Assembly: GCF_042681745.1 (NCBI RefSeq) | Contig: NZ_JBHUGF010000010.1 | Coordinates: forward strand, 496,001 to 560,000 | Source: Saccharibacillus nicotianae | GTDB taxonomy: Bacteria; Bacillota; Bacilli; Paenibacillales; Paenibacillaceae | Direction: 5' to 3' | DNA length: 64,000 bases | Translations under genes and position numbers: made by a program | Part shown: one piece after another, positions 35,391 to 44,486 of the stretch | Numbering within the stretch: the first letter of the stretch is position 1 | Layout: every line of letters begins with the position of its first letter | Notes under the pieces: generated by a model | Databases searched by the model: none | Told to the model about the DNA's origin: nothing | What the model saw: only the letters and a program-made list of their open reading frames with translations

Positions 35391-35690
35391 ATGACTTCAT
35401 CTGATTTACAAGAGCAGTTGAATATAAAAGCATTGAATCTTCTACAAGAAGATGCAAATAAAATTGAAAAATTAATTGAAATACAGATGGAGAATTTGGA
35501 TACTCGTTACTGTCCTCTGTACGAGGAAGTTCTGGATACTCAAGTATACGGCTTTTCCAAAGAAGTAGATTTTGCTATACGTGCTGGATTTGTTTCTGAG
35601 CCTGTAGGCAAACAGCTTATCAGCAACCTGGAGCGTAATTTGTCTGTGTTGTATGAAGCAATGAATAATAAACAACAGTCTGCTGAGTAG
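35391..35690 (+). CDS. ylaN: YlaN (DUF1507) family protein
   Basis: A 99-residue all-helical cytoplasmic protein. LLQEDANKIEKLIEIQMENL, CPLYEEVLDTQ and FGFS-like YGFSKEVDFAIRAGFV mark the family. In Bacillus and Staphylococcus YlaN is needed under iron limitation and is reported to act on Fur; that role is from the family, not from this sequence. ATG at 35391 follows GGGGGGAAG; five upstream in-frame codons from 35376 overlap that site. Confidence 0.9.
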   Translation: MTSSDLQEQLNIKALNLLQEDANKIEKLIEIQMENLDTRYCPLYEEVLDTQVYGFSKEVDFAIRAGFVSEPVGKQLISNLERNLSVLYEAMNNKQQSAE

Positions 35691-35707
35691 CAGACTTTGG
35701 TTACATA

Positions 35708-35746
35708 GAAACGCCTGTACCTTCCGAAGAGGGTACAGGCGTTTTT
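35708..35746. terminator. bidirectional terminator between ylaN and the antiporter gene
   Basis: AAACGCCTGTACC pairs with GGGTACAGGCGTTT around nine bases, with T-run on the plus strand and A-tract before. Confidence 0.85.
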
Positions 35747-35763
35747 GGTTTGTTTGGTCTGAT

Positions 35764-36828
35764 TTAGACAAGATAGAAAGATACACCGAGAATAATATAA
35801 GTCACTAACAGTAATAGCCCTTCATACCAGTTGGTAGAACCATCTTGGATAATCGATTTGGCAATAAATACAGATACCATAATCGCGACAAGTTCTAAGG
35901 TGGTAAATACAATATCCATCGTGTTGCCTAAGAAAAAGCTCACGAAAATCAATACCGGAGCAACAAAGAGAGCAATCTGTAGACTACTGCCGACAGCAAT
36001 CTCAACCGATGCACCAATTTTATTTTTCATCGCTAACATAATAGCGGCACTATGTTCAGCAGCATTACCAATAATAGCTACTACAAATGCCCCGACAAAT
36101 AGTTCACTGAATCCAAAGTCTGTTGTAAATGTCTCTAATGTACCTACAAGCCATTCACTGACAAAAGCAGTCATAACAGTAGCAATCACCAAAAACAAAA
36201 TAGATTTGTTTTTAGACCATTTCGGTTCTTCATGATCTTCTGGTGCTTTGGGATCTTTCACATCTTCCAGATACTTTTTGTGCGTAATCATCGAGAAGAT
36301 CAACCAGGCGATATAAGCAGCGATTAATAGTCCGGCTACAATCAGACTAAGTGTATCGACTTCGGTAGGCGTGATCGAATGGGTATTCAAAAATAAAGCA
36401 GGTACAAATAGCGCAATTACAGCTACAATCATCAATGAACCATTCATATTAGCAAGCGCTACATTAAAGTTCTGAATTTTATGCTTAACACCGCCTGCAA
36501 AAATACTAAGACCGAGTACAAGTAATAGGTTACCGATAATTGAGCCGGTTAAGCTGGCTTTGACCATATCGTATAATCCTTCACGCAGTAACATAATAGC
36601 AATAATCAATTCTGCGGCATTACCGAAGGTAGCGTTAAGAAATCCACCTAACCGTTGTCCGGCATAATGAGCTACACTTTCGGTAGCACGTCCTAGAAAT
36701 CCAGCGACTAATACAACTGCTATAGCCGAGACTACAAATTGTAGAATAGGATTCAAATGTGCATAATGAGCAATAGCACTAAACACAAAAAAGATAGCCA
36801 ATAAAATAGTAGATAAATGTTTCTTCAT
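35764..36828 (-). CDS. cax: Ca2+/H+ antiporter, CaCA family (ChaA/YfkE-like)
   Basis: A 354-residue membrane exchanger that exports calcium in return for protons. Eleven hydrophobic segments are seen. The two alpha-repeats carry the signature GNAAELIIAIM (about residue 69) and GNAAEHSAAIM (about 253), whose Glu residues bind the cation; a charged cytosolic loop (about 185-205) divides the halves. AAAAGGGG precedes the ATG. Stand-alone, divergent from the Asp23 gene. Confidence 0.94.
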   Translation of the reverse strand: MKKHLSTILLAIFFVFSAIAHYAHLNPILQFVVSAIAVVLVAGFLGRATESVAHYAGQRLGGFLNATFGNAAELIIAIMLLREGLYDMVKASLTGSIIGNLLLVLGLSIFAGGVKHKIQNFNVALANMNGSLMIVAVIALFVPALFLNTHSITPTEVDTLSLIVAGLLIAAYIAWLIFSMITHKKYLEDVKDPKAPEDHEEPKWSKNKSILFLVIATVMTAFVSEWLVGTLETFTTDFGFSELFVGAFVVAIIGNAAEHSAAIMLAMKNKIGASVEIAVGSSLQIALFVAPVLIFVSFFLGNTMDIVFTTLELVAIMVSVFIAKSIIQDGSTNWYEGLLLLVTYIILGVSFYLV

Positions 36829-37020
36829 TCTGCACCCCTTTTTCTATATATTTTATGTAAATTCTTTAACATTATAACCAAAACAGTAGTGTATTTAAAC
36901 CAATCAGGTGAGATAAAGTTTAGATTTTGGCAGAATGCTGATACAATAGAGGAGAAAAGTCAGCTTGATGTAGAAGTGTTTTATACAGATTATGGTTGAA
37001 GCTTTAGAGGAGGATGGGAC

Positions 37021-37383
37021 ATGACCGAATCATTACAATTGGAAATGGGTATTATCAAAATTGCCGATGACGTCGTAGCAAAAGTAGCGGGCATGGCCGC
37101 TTTAGAAACGCCAGGCATTGCCGCTATGTCTGGAGGATTATCCGATGGATTTGCCAAACGTCTAAGTGGTAAAAATGTACAAAAAGGAGTTACAGTAGAA
37201 GTCGGACAATTGGAAGCTGCGATTGATCTACGTATTATCGTTCTTTACGAGACTCCTATTCATGAAGTATGCCGCATGCTTCAACAAAATGTACGCGAAG
37301 CTGTAGAAAATTTAACCGGACTCAAAGTAGTTGAAGTCAACGTAAAAGTAGAAGGCGTGGCTTTTAAAGACGATATTTTGTAG
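37021..37383 (+). CDS. Asp23/Gls24 family envelope-stress protein
   Basis: A 120-residue protein of the Asp23 family (YloU/YqhY type). Landmarks: GIIKIADDVVAKVAGMAALETPGI at the N-terminus and VREAVENLTGLKVVEVNVKVEGV at the C-terminus. Family members sit at the membrane and have been tied to envelope homeostasis and fatty-acid regulation; no membrane segment is present here. GAGGAGG precedes the ATG at 37021. Confidence 0.92.
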   Translation: MTESLQLEMGIIKIADDVVAKVAGMAALETPGIAAMSGGLSDGFAKRLSGKNVQKGVTVEVGQLEAAIDLRIIVLYETPIHEVCRMLQQNVREAVENLTGLKVVEVNVKVEGVAFKDDIL

Positions 37384-37403
37384 AAATTTCAAGTTTAACT
37401 ATA

Positions 37404-37440
37404 TAAAAAAACGACGGTATCATGATCCGTCGTTTTTTTT
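37404..37440. terminator. bidirectional terminator between Asp23 gene and ftsW
   Basis: AAAAAAACGACGG pairs with CCGTCGTTTTTTT; both strands have T-runs. Confidence 0.88.
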
Positions 37441-37474
37441 ACGTTTTTTATGCATTTTTTTGTACATTATCGTA

Positions 37475-38809
37475 TTATTTCATGCGCATAGAGATCGAAG
37501 AGCGACCACTAATACGTGAATTGGTCGTTTGTGCTTTTTCACTAGCTACACGATTGGTTTCACGAGAAATACTTAACATGATTCCCATACTGGTCATCAT
37601 CATAATCAATGATGTACCACCATAACTAATAAATGGTAACGTAACGCCTGTAATAGGAATTGTATTTGTAACACCGCCGATATTAATAAACGCTTGAATA
37701 GCTATCAGACTCATAATACCAACACCGACCAGTGTTCCAAAGATATCTGGACAACGTAAAGCAATAAACAAGCCTCGCCAGATAAAATATCCATATAACA
37801 GTAGGAATAAGCTGGTGCCTATAAATCCAAATTCTTCACCGATGACGGCGAAAATAAAGTCATTGTAAGGGTTAGGAAGATAATGAAGCTTTTGAATACT
37901 TTGACCAAAGCCTGCCCCTGTAAATCCACCGACACCAATAGCTGTTAGTGATTGTACAAGGTTGTAAGAACTTCCTTTTTCATCAGCCATCGGATCAAGG
38001 AAAGCTTCAATCCGACCTGCTTTGTAGCTACTTTCTTTACCGCTGTTATCATCGTGATTAAAAAGAGCACCTATACCGAGTACAAGTGATGCTCCAAGTA
38101 CAAGTAAAAGAACAGAAGCCATAATATGTTTGACACTAGCGCCACCTGCAAAAATAATCAAACCTGCTGTTGCTACCAAAATCATACAAGAACCCAAGTC
38201 ATTTTGTAAAAAGATCAAGCCAGCGATTAGACCGACAACGACCATGACTGGAATATAGCCACTACGCAGATCACGTAATTTTTCACCTTTTTTGGAGATC
38301 AAGGCTGCTAGATATAAAATAACAGCTAATTTGGCAAATTCAGAAGGCTGAAGAGAAAATCCAAAAATATTCAACCAGCTTCGAGCACCATTCAGTTCTT
38401 TACCGACCATGAGCACAATAACGAGTAAAGCTAAAGTAATTAGAAAAAAGGGCGCAAACCACTTTTTATACTTACTATAATGAGCTTTCATCGCGAAAAA
38501 CATACCTACAAGACCGATAACTGCATATAAAATATGCTTTTTCGTAAAATACAAGGAGTCAAAGTTATAGTTTTTGTTCGTCCATGCAATGCTTGAACTT
38601 GCACTAAAGACCATAATAATACCAAAACAGACTAAAATGACAGTCATGATCAACAATTGAAAATCAGGAGCGCCTTTTGTAGTAATTTTCTGTGCAGGTT
38701 GCTGTATATTACGCACATTAGAATTTGAAGAAGGATTCGCATTCTGATAGCGATTAGCTGTTGTCTGGTTGTTTAGCGTTCGTGGCGAAGTATGTCTGAT
38801 TTTATTCAT
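37475..38809 (-). CDS. ftsW: SEDS peptidoglycan polymerase FtsW/SpoVE type
   Basis: A 444-residue membrane glycosyltransferase that polymerises lipid II during division with its class B PBP. A polar Asn/Gln/Thr-rich cytosolic head of about 45 residues precedes ten membrane helices. Conserved SEDS points are seen: NGARSWLNIFGFSLQPSE, QNDLGSC, the extracellular loop LHYLPNPYNDFIFAVIGEE, and TGVTLPFISYGGTS near the end. SpoVE is the main alternative. GGAG lies seven bases before its ATG, inside a 27-codon leader ORF that ends within ftsW's first codons. Confidence 0.9.
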   Translation of the reverse strand: MNKIRHTSPRTLNNQTTANRYQNANPSSNSNVRNIQQPAQKITTKGAPDFQLLIMTVILVCFGIIMVFSASSSIAWTNKNYNFDSLYFTKKHILYAVIGLVGMFFAMKAHYSKYKKWFAPFFLITLALLVIVLMVGKELNGARSWLNIFGFSLQPSEFAKLAVILYLAALISKKGEKLRDLRSGYIPVMVVVGLIAGLIFLQNDLGSCMILVATAGLIIFAGGASVKHIMASVLLLVLGASLVLGIGALFNHDDNSGKESSYKAGRIEAFLDPMADEKGSSYNLVQSLTAIGVGGFTGAGFGQSIQKLHYLPNPYNDFIFAVIGEEFGFIGTSLFLLLYGYFIWRGLFIALRCPDIFGTLVGVGIMSLIAIQAFINIGGVTNTIPITGVTLPFISYGGTSLIMMMTSMGIMLSISRETNRVASEKAQTTNSRISGRSSISMRMK

Positions 38810-38885
38810 AACCAGTCTCCAAGGATAGAACGGATATGTACAGATCAGAAGTATTAAAGGCAGTTAACCAACTGCTAATTTTCAT
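38802..38885 (-). CDS. 27-codon leader ORF translationally coupled to ftsW
   Basis: A short frame starts at ATG 38885 behind AAAAGGAGG (38902-38894, eight-base gap), the strongest ribosome site in this region. It encodes 27 residues (starting MKISSWLTAF, ending SLETGYE) and stops at TAA 38804-38802, overlapping the ftsW start by eight bases (ATGAATAA). Codons 5-9 contain the hairpin GCAGTT-ggtt-AACTGC (plus-strand 38860-38875, complement). The peptide has no recognised family. Its layout fits translational control of ftsW. Confidence 0.7.
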   Translation of the reverse strand: MKISSWLTAFNTSDLYISVLSLETGYE

Positions 38886-39150
38886 GCACAAATCCTCCTT
38901 TTGTAATAAAAAAATGTATATAATTTTGCTTCATATCAAATTATGGTTAAGTTCACTTTTCATGATAGTACGTTTTGTAGGTAGGTGCAAGCTTTACCCA
39001 TCAGTTTGAACATCGTTCTTACCATTTATCGGTTATAATGAAACATAATTTAGTCATATAAACTATTATTTAACCAACTGAGCAGTATTGAAACGTCTGA
39101 TTATGTGTATAATGAAATCATAAGAATGATATCGAAAGGATGAAGAGCAG

Positions 39151-40347
39151 ATGGGGAATTACAATTGGGAAGCTTTATTTCCAGATATGGTAGAATGGCG
39201 CAGGCATCTTCATCGTCATCCTGAATTATCTTATCAAGAACATCATACAATGAAATTTATTGCTGATATATTAGTGTCTTTTGGAATTGAGACAACGTCC
39301 GGTGTTGGTGATACAGGAGTTATTGGTGTGATCAAAGGGCATTTACCCGGCAAAACAGTTGCGTTGCGTGCTGATATTGACGCTTTACCTATTCAAGATG
39401 AAAAAGAATGTGAATATGCTTCACAGGTGGATGGTGTAATGCATGCCTGTGGACATGATGGTCATACAGCAGGTTTATTAGCAGTCGCTCGTTATTTTAG
39501 TGAGAATAGAGCGACATTACAAGGTGAAATTCGTCTTATTTTCCAACCTGGTGAAGAAGTGTGTCCGGGTGGTGCTTTGAAGATGATTGCAGCCGGTGCA
39601 CTTGAAGGGGTAGATGTGATCTACGGCGTACATTTATGGTCACCTTTGCCTGTTGGTATATTAGCTAGTGCATCCGGGCCGATTATGGCTTCTGTTGATG
39701 ATTTTGTGATTGATATTACAGGAAAAGGTGGACATGGTGGTATTCCTCATGTAACTGTCGATAGTGTACTCACAGGTTCACAATTGGTTGTGCAATTGCA
39801 GTCGATTGTTAGTCGTAATGTGAATCCACTTCAACCAGCAGTGCTTACAGTAGGAACGATCAATAGTGGAACCGCCAAAAATATTATTGCTGAAACTTGT
39901 CGGATTACAGGAACTGTTCGTACATTTGATGAAGAAACTAGAGCCACTATCCGCAAAAGATTTGACGAAGTGACCCGTCATGTATGTGCAATGAATGGAG
40001 CAGAGGTAGAGATCGATTATATGATGGGTTATCCACCGTTAGTTAATCATGCCAGTGAGACGGATCGCTTTTTTGCAGTTGCCACAGAAATATTTGGAGA
40101 AGAACATGTACAAGTAACTCCGCCGATGATGCCAGCAGAGGACTTTGCTTATTATGTACAAGAAGTACCAGGTTGCTTTGTTTTTGTCGGTGTTGGTAAT
40201 GAAGATAAAGGGATTACGTATCCGCATCATCATCCAAGATTCGATATGGATGAAGTAGGAATGTTGAATGCAGCCAAATTATTAACAGCACTCGCTGAGA
40301 ATTATTTACAACAAGCTGTACTGGAAACACAACATACAGTGTCATGA
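39151..40347 (+). CDS. M20 family amidohydrolase (N-acyl-amino acid hydrolase type)
   Basis: A 398-residue cytoplasmic metal-dependent amidohydrolase of the M20D branch (hippurate/IAA-amino acid/N-acetyl-diaminopimelate hydrolases). Landmarks: WRRHLHRHPELSYQE, ALRADIDALPIQ, MHACGHDGHTA (metal ligands, with Cys), QPGEE, and the lid domain ITGKGGHGGIPH. C-terminal HHHPRFDMDE completes the site. GAAAGGATGAAGAG precedes the ATG. Substrate cannot be fixed. Ends at a shared terminator. Confidence 0.92.
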   Translation: MGNYNWEALFPDMVEWRRHLHRHPELSYQEHHTMKFIADILVSFGIETTSGVGDTGVIGVIKGHLPGKTVALRADIDALPIQDEKECEYASQVDGVMHACGHDGHTAGLLAVARYFSENRATLQGEIRLIFQPGEEVCPGGALKMIAAGALEGVDVIYGVHLWSPLPVGILASASGPIMASVDDFVIDITGKGGHGGIPHVTVDSVLTGSQLVVQLQSIVSRNVNPLQPAVLTVGTINSGTAKNIIAETCRITGTVRTFDEETRATIRKRFDEVTRHVCAMNGAEVEIDYMMGYPPLVNHASETDRFFAVATEIFGEEHVQVTPPMMPAEDFAYYVQEVPGCFVFVGVGNEDKGITYPHHHPRFDMDEVGMLNAAKLLTALAENYLQQAVLETQHTVS

Positions 40348-40421
40348 CTTCCTATCGGTTTATTGATGATTTAGCAATAAATAGATTATAAATACAATAT
40401 TGGATCAAAAGTTATCCAAAC

Positions 40422-40469
40422 AAAAAGATTCAGAGTTGGTGAACGATACACCGACTCTGAATCTTTTTT
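40422..40469. terminator. bidirectional terminator
   Basis: AAAAAGATTCAGAGTTGG pairs with CCGACTCTGAATCTTTTT; serves both the M20 gene and the beta-helix gene. Confidence 0.9.
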
Positions 40470-40510
40470 GATATTTGTAAAGTTATATAAAAATCATATA
40501 GCACAAGGAA

Positions 40511-43138
40511 TCAAGTATCTGTAGAGTTAATCACATTCAGTTCGATTTTTAATTGCGCTCCTGAAGCAAATTCAAGCTGTAATCCTGACTTGCCAATAGC
40601 TCGTGTTGTTAAAAAGCTTCGGGTTAACGTATACGTATTTCCGTTGACTGTATAATCTTCCCCTTCGGTCAGACTACTTAATACATTGCCTTCTGTTCCG
40701 ATATAACGAATTGTAGATAATGTATCTCCATCAAGATAGACATCCCATATCACTTGATTTGCAGGATCATCTTGTTTGGACGGATTAAGATCATACGTTG
40801 CTGAAGTAATCGATGTTGTCGGTTGCTTCGGATTTTCAGCACTGTTGTTATTGTATACTTGAATTTCAGTAAGTGTAGGGGTTCCGGTTGCATCAGGTTT
40901 GACACTATTGATCAGCAAGCGAAGCTGACTACTTGTGATATTGCCGAACTCTTTGAGTGAAACATTGGTTCCTAAACCGTTAGTCTGCTTTTCAAAAGTA
41001 GTCCATGTACCTGTTGCTTCATCATATCGTTGTAATTCATATTCAAGAATACGTGGATCGGTTCCGCTGTCGACATATTCATCCAGATACACTTCATCAA
41101 AAGAAATAGGTTTGCCAAAATTGATCGTAATCTCAATCGGATAAGTGACTTCATCCGGGCTTGCCCAGCGTGTTGTTGTTTTACCATCAACCAGATTGGT
41201 AGCTTCTAATCCTACATTCGGATGGGTGTAATTAGCTGTAATACTCTGATTCAGAGCTAGATTTTCTCGTGGTGCAGGTTGCTCATTTTCGATCGGGTTG
41301 TTATCCACCGGAGATTCAACTTTGGTTCCTATCGGACTTTCTTGAATCCCGATATCGATATTGTCACCATAATATAGATGATTGTTAAAGAAATCAGCTT
41401 TCCCTACATGTGCATTATAACGACCGGCATCAATTAATGGTGAAGTAGGTTTGACTTTAAAATTAGCTGCGGAATCGATAATATTGGCAACTCCATTGCC
41501 ACGTTTGTAATCCGCAGGATCAGCTACAAATTGCGGATCTGCTAAGATAGCATGAGCATCAGCAGGTTGTTGTCCAGACTGTACACCACCAGCTTCGTAG
41601 TAGGCATTGTTAGAGAATACAGCTCTATTCAAGGCTCCCTCCTTGCGATACCATTTGGTTGGGGTGGTTGTCGATGTATTGTAGAATACATTATTTAAGA
41701 AATAGACCGTATCTTTAAATACTTCATCATGGAACCAGTCCATTTTGGAAGCATCATAGACAAATACATTATTCAGGAAATACGTAGGCGAGTAGTTGGT
41801 GGATAACATATTTTTTACAATAACACCGTTGTCATTCACACTTAAATTATAACGGGCAATTGAATTGGAACTGTTGCCCATATAAGCCATCCAACCTGCG
41901 GCATTATCATGAGAATAGTTATACTGATAAGTTACATTAAAATTGGTGAATTCCAGATCCCACGGTGTACCATCGTATTCTCCATAAGGCCCGCCATAGA
42001 CCTCGTTATATTGCATAACCGTATCTGCACCTGCCCATAGATATAGTCCACAGGAAACAGCATTATAACGTTGTAAATAGCCATTCACTTCATTATATTC
42101 AACAGTCATATCTTTGGTGTTCGCAAGCTGAATTGCGCCCTGACCAATATCTTCAGCATAGTTATGACCGATATACACATCACGACTATACAAATCTCTG
42201 TTTTTGACCCACAGTTGTTCCCAACCTTCATGAAACTTGCCTGTTTCATCATATTCACCAGAACTAGTATCACGATCATAAAACCAGTTAAATGCAAATT
42301 CAATCGCATGTAGTTCTGTTTTGTAAAAACGGTTATTTTCGATACGAACATCTTTGAAATAGTATGCACCTTTATCATAAGAGGTGTAGCTCTTTTCTCC
42401 AAATACTTGAAAAACAATACCACCGTAATGGATCTTTTGCCAATCGGTCGGGCCATCAATATTGTGAATATAGTTATCACTGATACGGAAATAATCCATA
42501 ATTTTATCATTGCCTTCTAGCAGATCAGCATTGATCGAAATCGATATGCCGTCTCGAACAACCGATTTTGTTTTGGCAGATACATTAATATCGGTATTGA
42601 AATCATCGTCGTTGGATAATTCTAGATTATGAATTTCCCAGTATTGTTGATTGCGAAGAACGACAGCACCGGTTAGTCCTACTTTATTTTTATCTTTAAC
42701 AAAGTCTCCGCCTGTATACTGCAAAGGGTTGTCTACTTTACCGTTGGTAGCAATATACGGCTTACCGAGCGCTTCATCTCCATAACGATCGATCACAATC
42801 GGCTTGCCCGCAATTCCAGATCCTTTAGGCCAAAGTTGCTGATCTTGCCAGGTCTCACCGGATTTGAGTAAAATGCGATCTCCTGGCTGAAATGTAGTAT
42901 GATTTGCTTTTTGCAATGTTTGCCACGGGGTATCGATAGACTTACCGTTATTGCTATCTTGTCCGTTGGTAGCATCGATATAATAATCGGTTCCACCATA
43001 TGGGTTAGGAGCATTTCCACTAAGCGAACTTTTTGTTGTTTCTCCAGCAGTATCAGCAAAAGCAGAATAAGTAGGGAAGAGAGGAAGTAATAACGTGAAC
43101 AATACCAGACCAATAAAAATTGTTTTTATTTTAGGCAT
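40511..43138 (-). CDS. secreted beta-helix protein with discoidin and X2 domains
   Basis: An 875-residue exported glycan-active or glycan-binding protein. Signal peptide 1-29 (hydrophobic core, SAFA end). Residues about 50-620 form a right-handed parallel beta-helix of the pectate-lyase-like superfamily, opening with DYYIDATNGQDSNNGKS and the repeating N-asparagine ladder pattern. Then a discoidin (F5/8C) domain (about 640-765, NLALNQSITANYTHPN... RWASP) and a C-terminal X2-type Ig domain (about 775-875). GGAGG precedes the ATG. Lyase versus hydrolase, and substrate, are unknown. Adjacent foldase and AraC genes suggest an inducible secreted enzyme. Confidence 0.87.
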   Translation of the reverse strand: MPKIKTIFIGLVLFTLLLPLFPTYSAFADTAGETTKSSLSGNAPNPYGGTDYYIDATNGQDSNNGKSIDTPWQTLQKANHTTFQPGDRILLKSGETWQDQQLWPKGSGIAGKPIVIDRYGDEALGKPYIATNGKVDNPLQYTGGDFVKDKNKVGLTGAVVLRNQQYWEIHNLELSNDDDFNTDINVSAKTKSVVRDGISISINADLLEGNDKIMDYFRISDNYIHNIDGPTDWQKIHYGGIVFQVFGEKSYTSYDKGAYYFKDVRIENNRFYKTELHAIEFAFNWFYDRDTSSGEYDETGKFHEGWEQLWVKNRDLYSRDVYIGHNYAEDIGQGAIQLANTKDMTVEYNEVNGYLQRYNAVSCGLYLWAGADTVMQYNEVYGGPYGEYDGTPWDLEFTNFNVTYQYNYSHDNAAGWMAYMGNSSNSIARYNLSVNDNGVIVKNMLSTNYSPTYFLNNVFVYDASKMDWFHDEVFKDTVYFLNNVFYNTSTTTPTKWYRKEGALNRAVFSNNAYYEAGGVQSGQQPADAHAILADPQFVADPADYKRGNGVANIIDSAANFKVKPTSPLIDAGRYNAHVGKADFFNNHLYYGDNIDIGIQESPIGTKVESPVDNNPIENEQPAPRENLALNQSITANYTHPNVGLEATNLVDGKTTTRWASPDEVTYPIEITINFGKPISFDEVYLDEYVDSGTDPRILEYELQRYDEATGTWTTFEKQTNGLGTNVSLKEFGNITSSQLRLLINSVKPDATGTPTLTEIQVYNNNSAENPKQPTTSITSATYDLNPSKQDDPANQVIWDVYLDGDTLSTIRYIGTEGNVLSSLTEGEDYTVNGNTYTLTRSFLTTRAIGKSGLQLEFASGAQLKIELNVINSTDT

Positions 43139-43211
43139 GCTAGACCTCCAGTAAATTTACTTTTTGAAAATAAAGAATGACCTACATACAAAATGATAAA
43201 GCAGAATGAAT

Positions 43212-44270
43212 TTAAGAAGAGGTTGCTAATACGGTACTTATTTTTTGTTGATCTACGCTAAAAGGAAAAGACTGCTGAATATGAGCTAGATACGTATTTA
43301 GTCGATCATTTAACAATGTTTCTGTAATCTGTGTTTGATACTGTTTGAAAGCTTCTTTTTGTTTGATAGTCGTGTGCTCTAATTGATATAAATTAAAGCC
43401 TTGCTTGGTTTCGATAAATATAGGTTGTGAAGGATCAGTAGCATTTCTAAGCTTCATAATCAGTTCGTTTTGATATGAGTTTTGCGAATTATTGCTATCA
43501 GGCTTGACTGTTTCTTCTGTTTTTTGAGGTAATTTGTATTTCTGTTGAATCGTAGTCATACTCATATTTTGTTGTAGATCTTGTGTGATTTGTTGCAACG
43601 TCGTTGCTTTTTGTTGTTGAGCAGAAGGGATATGGAGACGACTCACTTTATACGTAGTCGCATTAACTGTCCAATCTGCTTGATGAGCATTAAAGTAGGC
43701 ATAAGCATCTTGGTCATTAATATATAGAGGATCGTTAGGAGATTGGCTTAATTGCTGTTTTAATTTGGTTCGGAGTGAAGTTAAGAGATGAGAATAATAT
43801 GATTGTGGTGTAAAGGAAGTCAACCCGTATACAATTTCACCATGCGCTACAGCTTCAGTACGGCTTTTGTTTTCAGCTTCCATTGCTTGAAGAATATCTT
43901 CATAATCGATATGTTCTATCAAATGTTGCTGTTTGGCGACAATCAATAAGGTCTTGTCTTTTGCAATTTGAGCTAGTGCTTGTTGCTGTAATTGATCTAT
44001 TGGTGTTACTCCATCGATGGCTTGGTTCCAATCTTCTTTAGTTAGTGGACGATGGTATTTGGTTTGAAATTCATTTTGTACCTGAGGACGTAATTGTTGC
44101 ATATAAAAGCTTAATTCTTGCTTAGTGATACTGTAGTTATCCACCGCGGCAACCTTGTCATTGGCGTTGGACATATACAGGATCATCGTTAGCAGTGTGC
44201 CACCTACGATAAATAAGCCTGTAATCCAGAACAAAAATGATGGGGTATGTACCGCTTTTTTACGCATCAT
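43212..44270 (-). CDS. membrane-anchored SurA/PrsA-like foldase
   Basis: A 352-residue protein with one N-terminal membrane helix (about 13-33) and an extracytoplasmic domain beginning VAAVDNYSITKQELSFYM, the SurA N-terminal pattern. A parvulin-type region can be traced between about 195 and 310 (HIPSAQQQ... FIETKQGFNLYQLE) but is degenerate and probably lacks activity. Its gene lies 73 bases upstream of the beta-helix gene with no terminator, so one transcript is likely. A chaperone for that secreted protein is inferred. Two ATGs (44270, 44267) both fit GGAGGG. Confidence 0.78.
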   Translation of the reverse strand: MMRKKAVHTPSFLFWITGLFIVGGTLLTMILYMSNANDKVAAVDNYSITKQELSFYMQQLRPQVQNEFQTKYHRPLTKEDWNQAIDGVTPIDQLQQQALAQIAKDKTLLIVAKQQHLIEHIDYEDILQAMEAENKSRTEAVAHGEIVYGLTSFTPQSYYSHLLTSLRTKLKQQLSQSPNDPLYINDQDAYAYFNAHQADWTVNATTYKVSRLHIPSAQQQKATTLQQITQDLQQNMSMTTIQQKYKLPQKTEETVKPDSNNSQNSYQNELIMKLRNATDPSQPIFIETKQGFNLYQLEHTTIKQKEAFKQYQTQITETLLNDRLNTYLAHIQQSFPFSVDQQKISTVLATSS

Positions 44271-44486
44271 GCATCCCTCCTTTAATAGTCAAAAATGAAT
44301 GTAAGAATACGTTTATTATACAGTTACGTGTAAGATTAGAATTTATCTTTATTGCTATGTATTTTAGATTTATTGCTTTAAAATAAACTATACGATTAAA
44401 AAGTGTAAACAAATGGTATAGATATTTTGCTCTACAAAAATCTTTTCTTACAGGATAAGTGATTTTACAATTAAGAGGTGGTAGTG

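Noticed and set aside
39008..39019. GAACATCGTTC as a LexA box upstream of the M20 gene
   Set aside because: The half sites are three bases apart rather than four, so it does not fit the LexA operator.
42106..42510. 134-codon frame inside the beta-helix gene
   Set aside because: Same strand, wrong frame; the main frame has a continuous domain structure.
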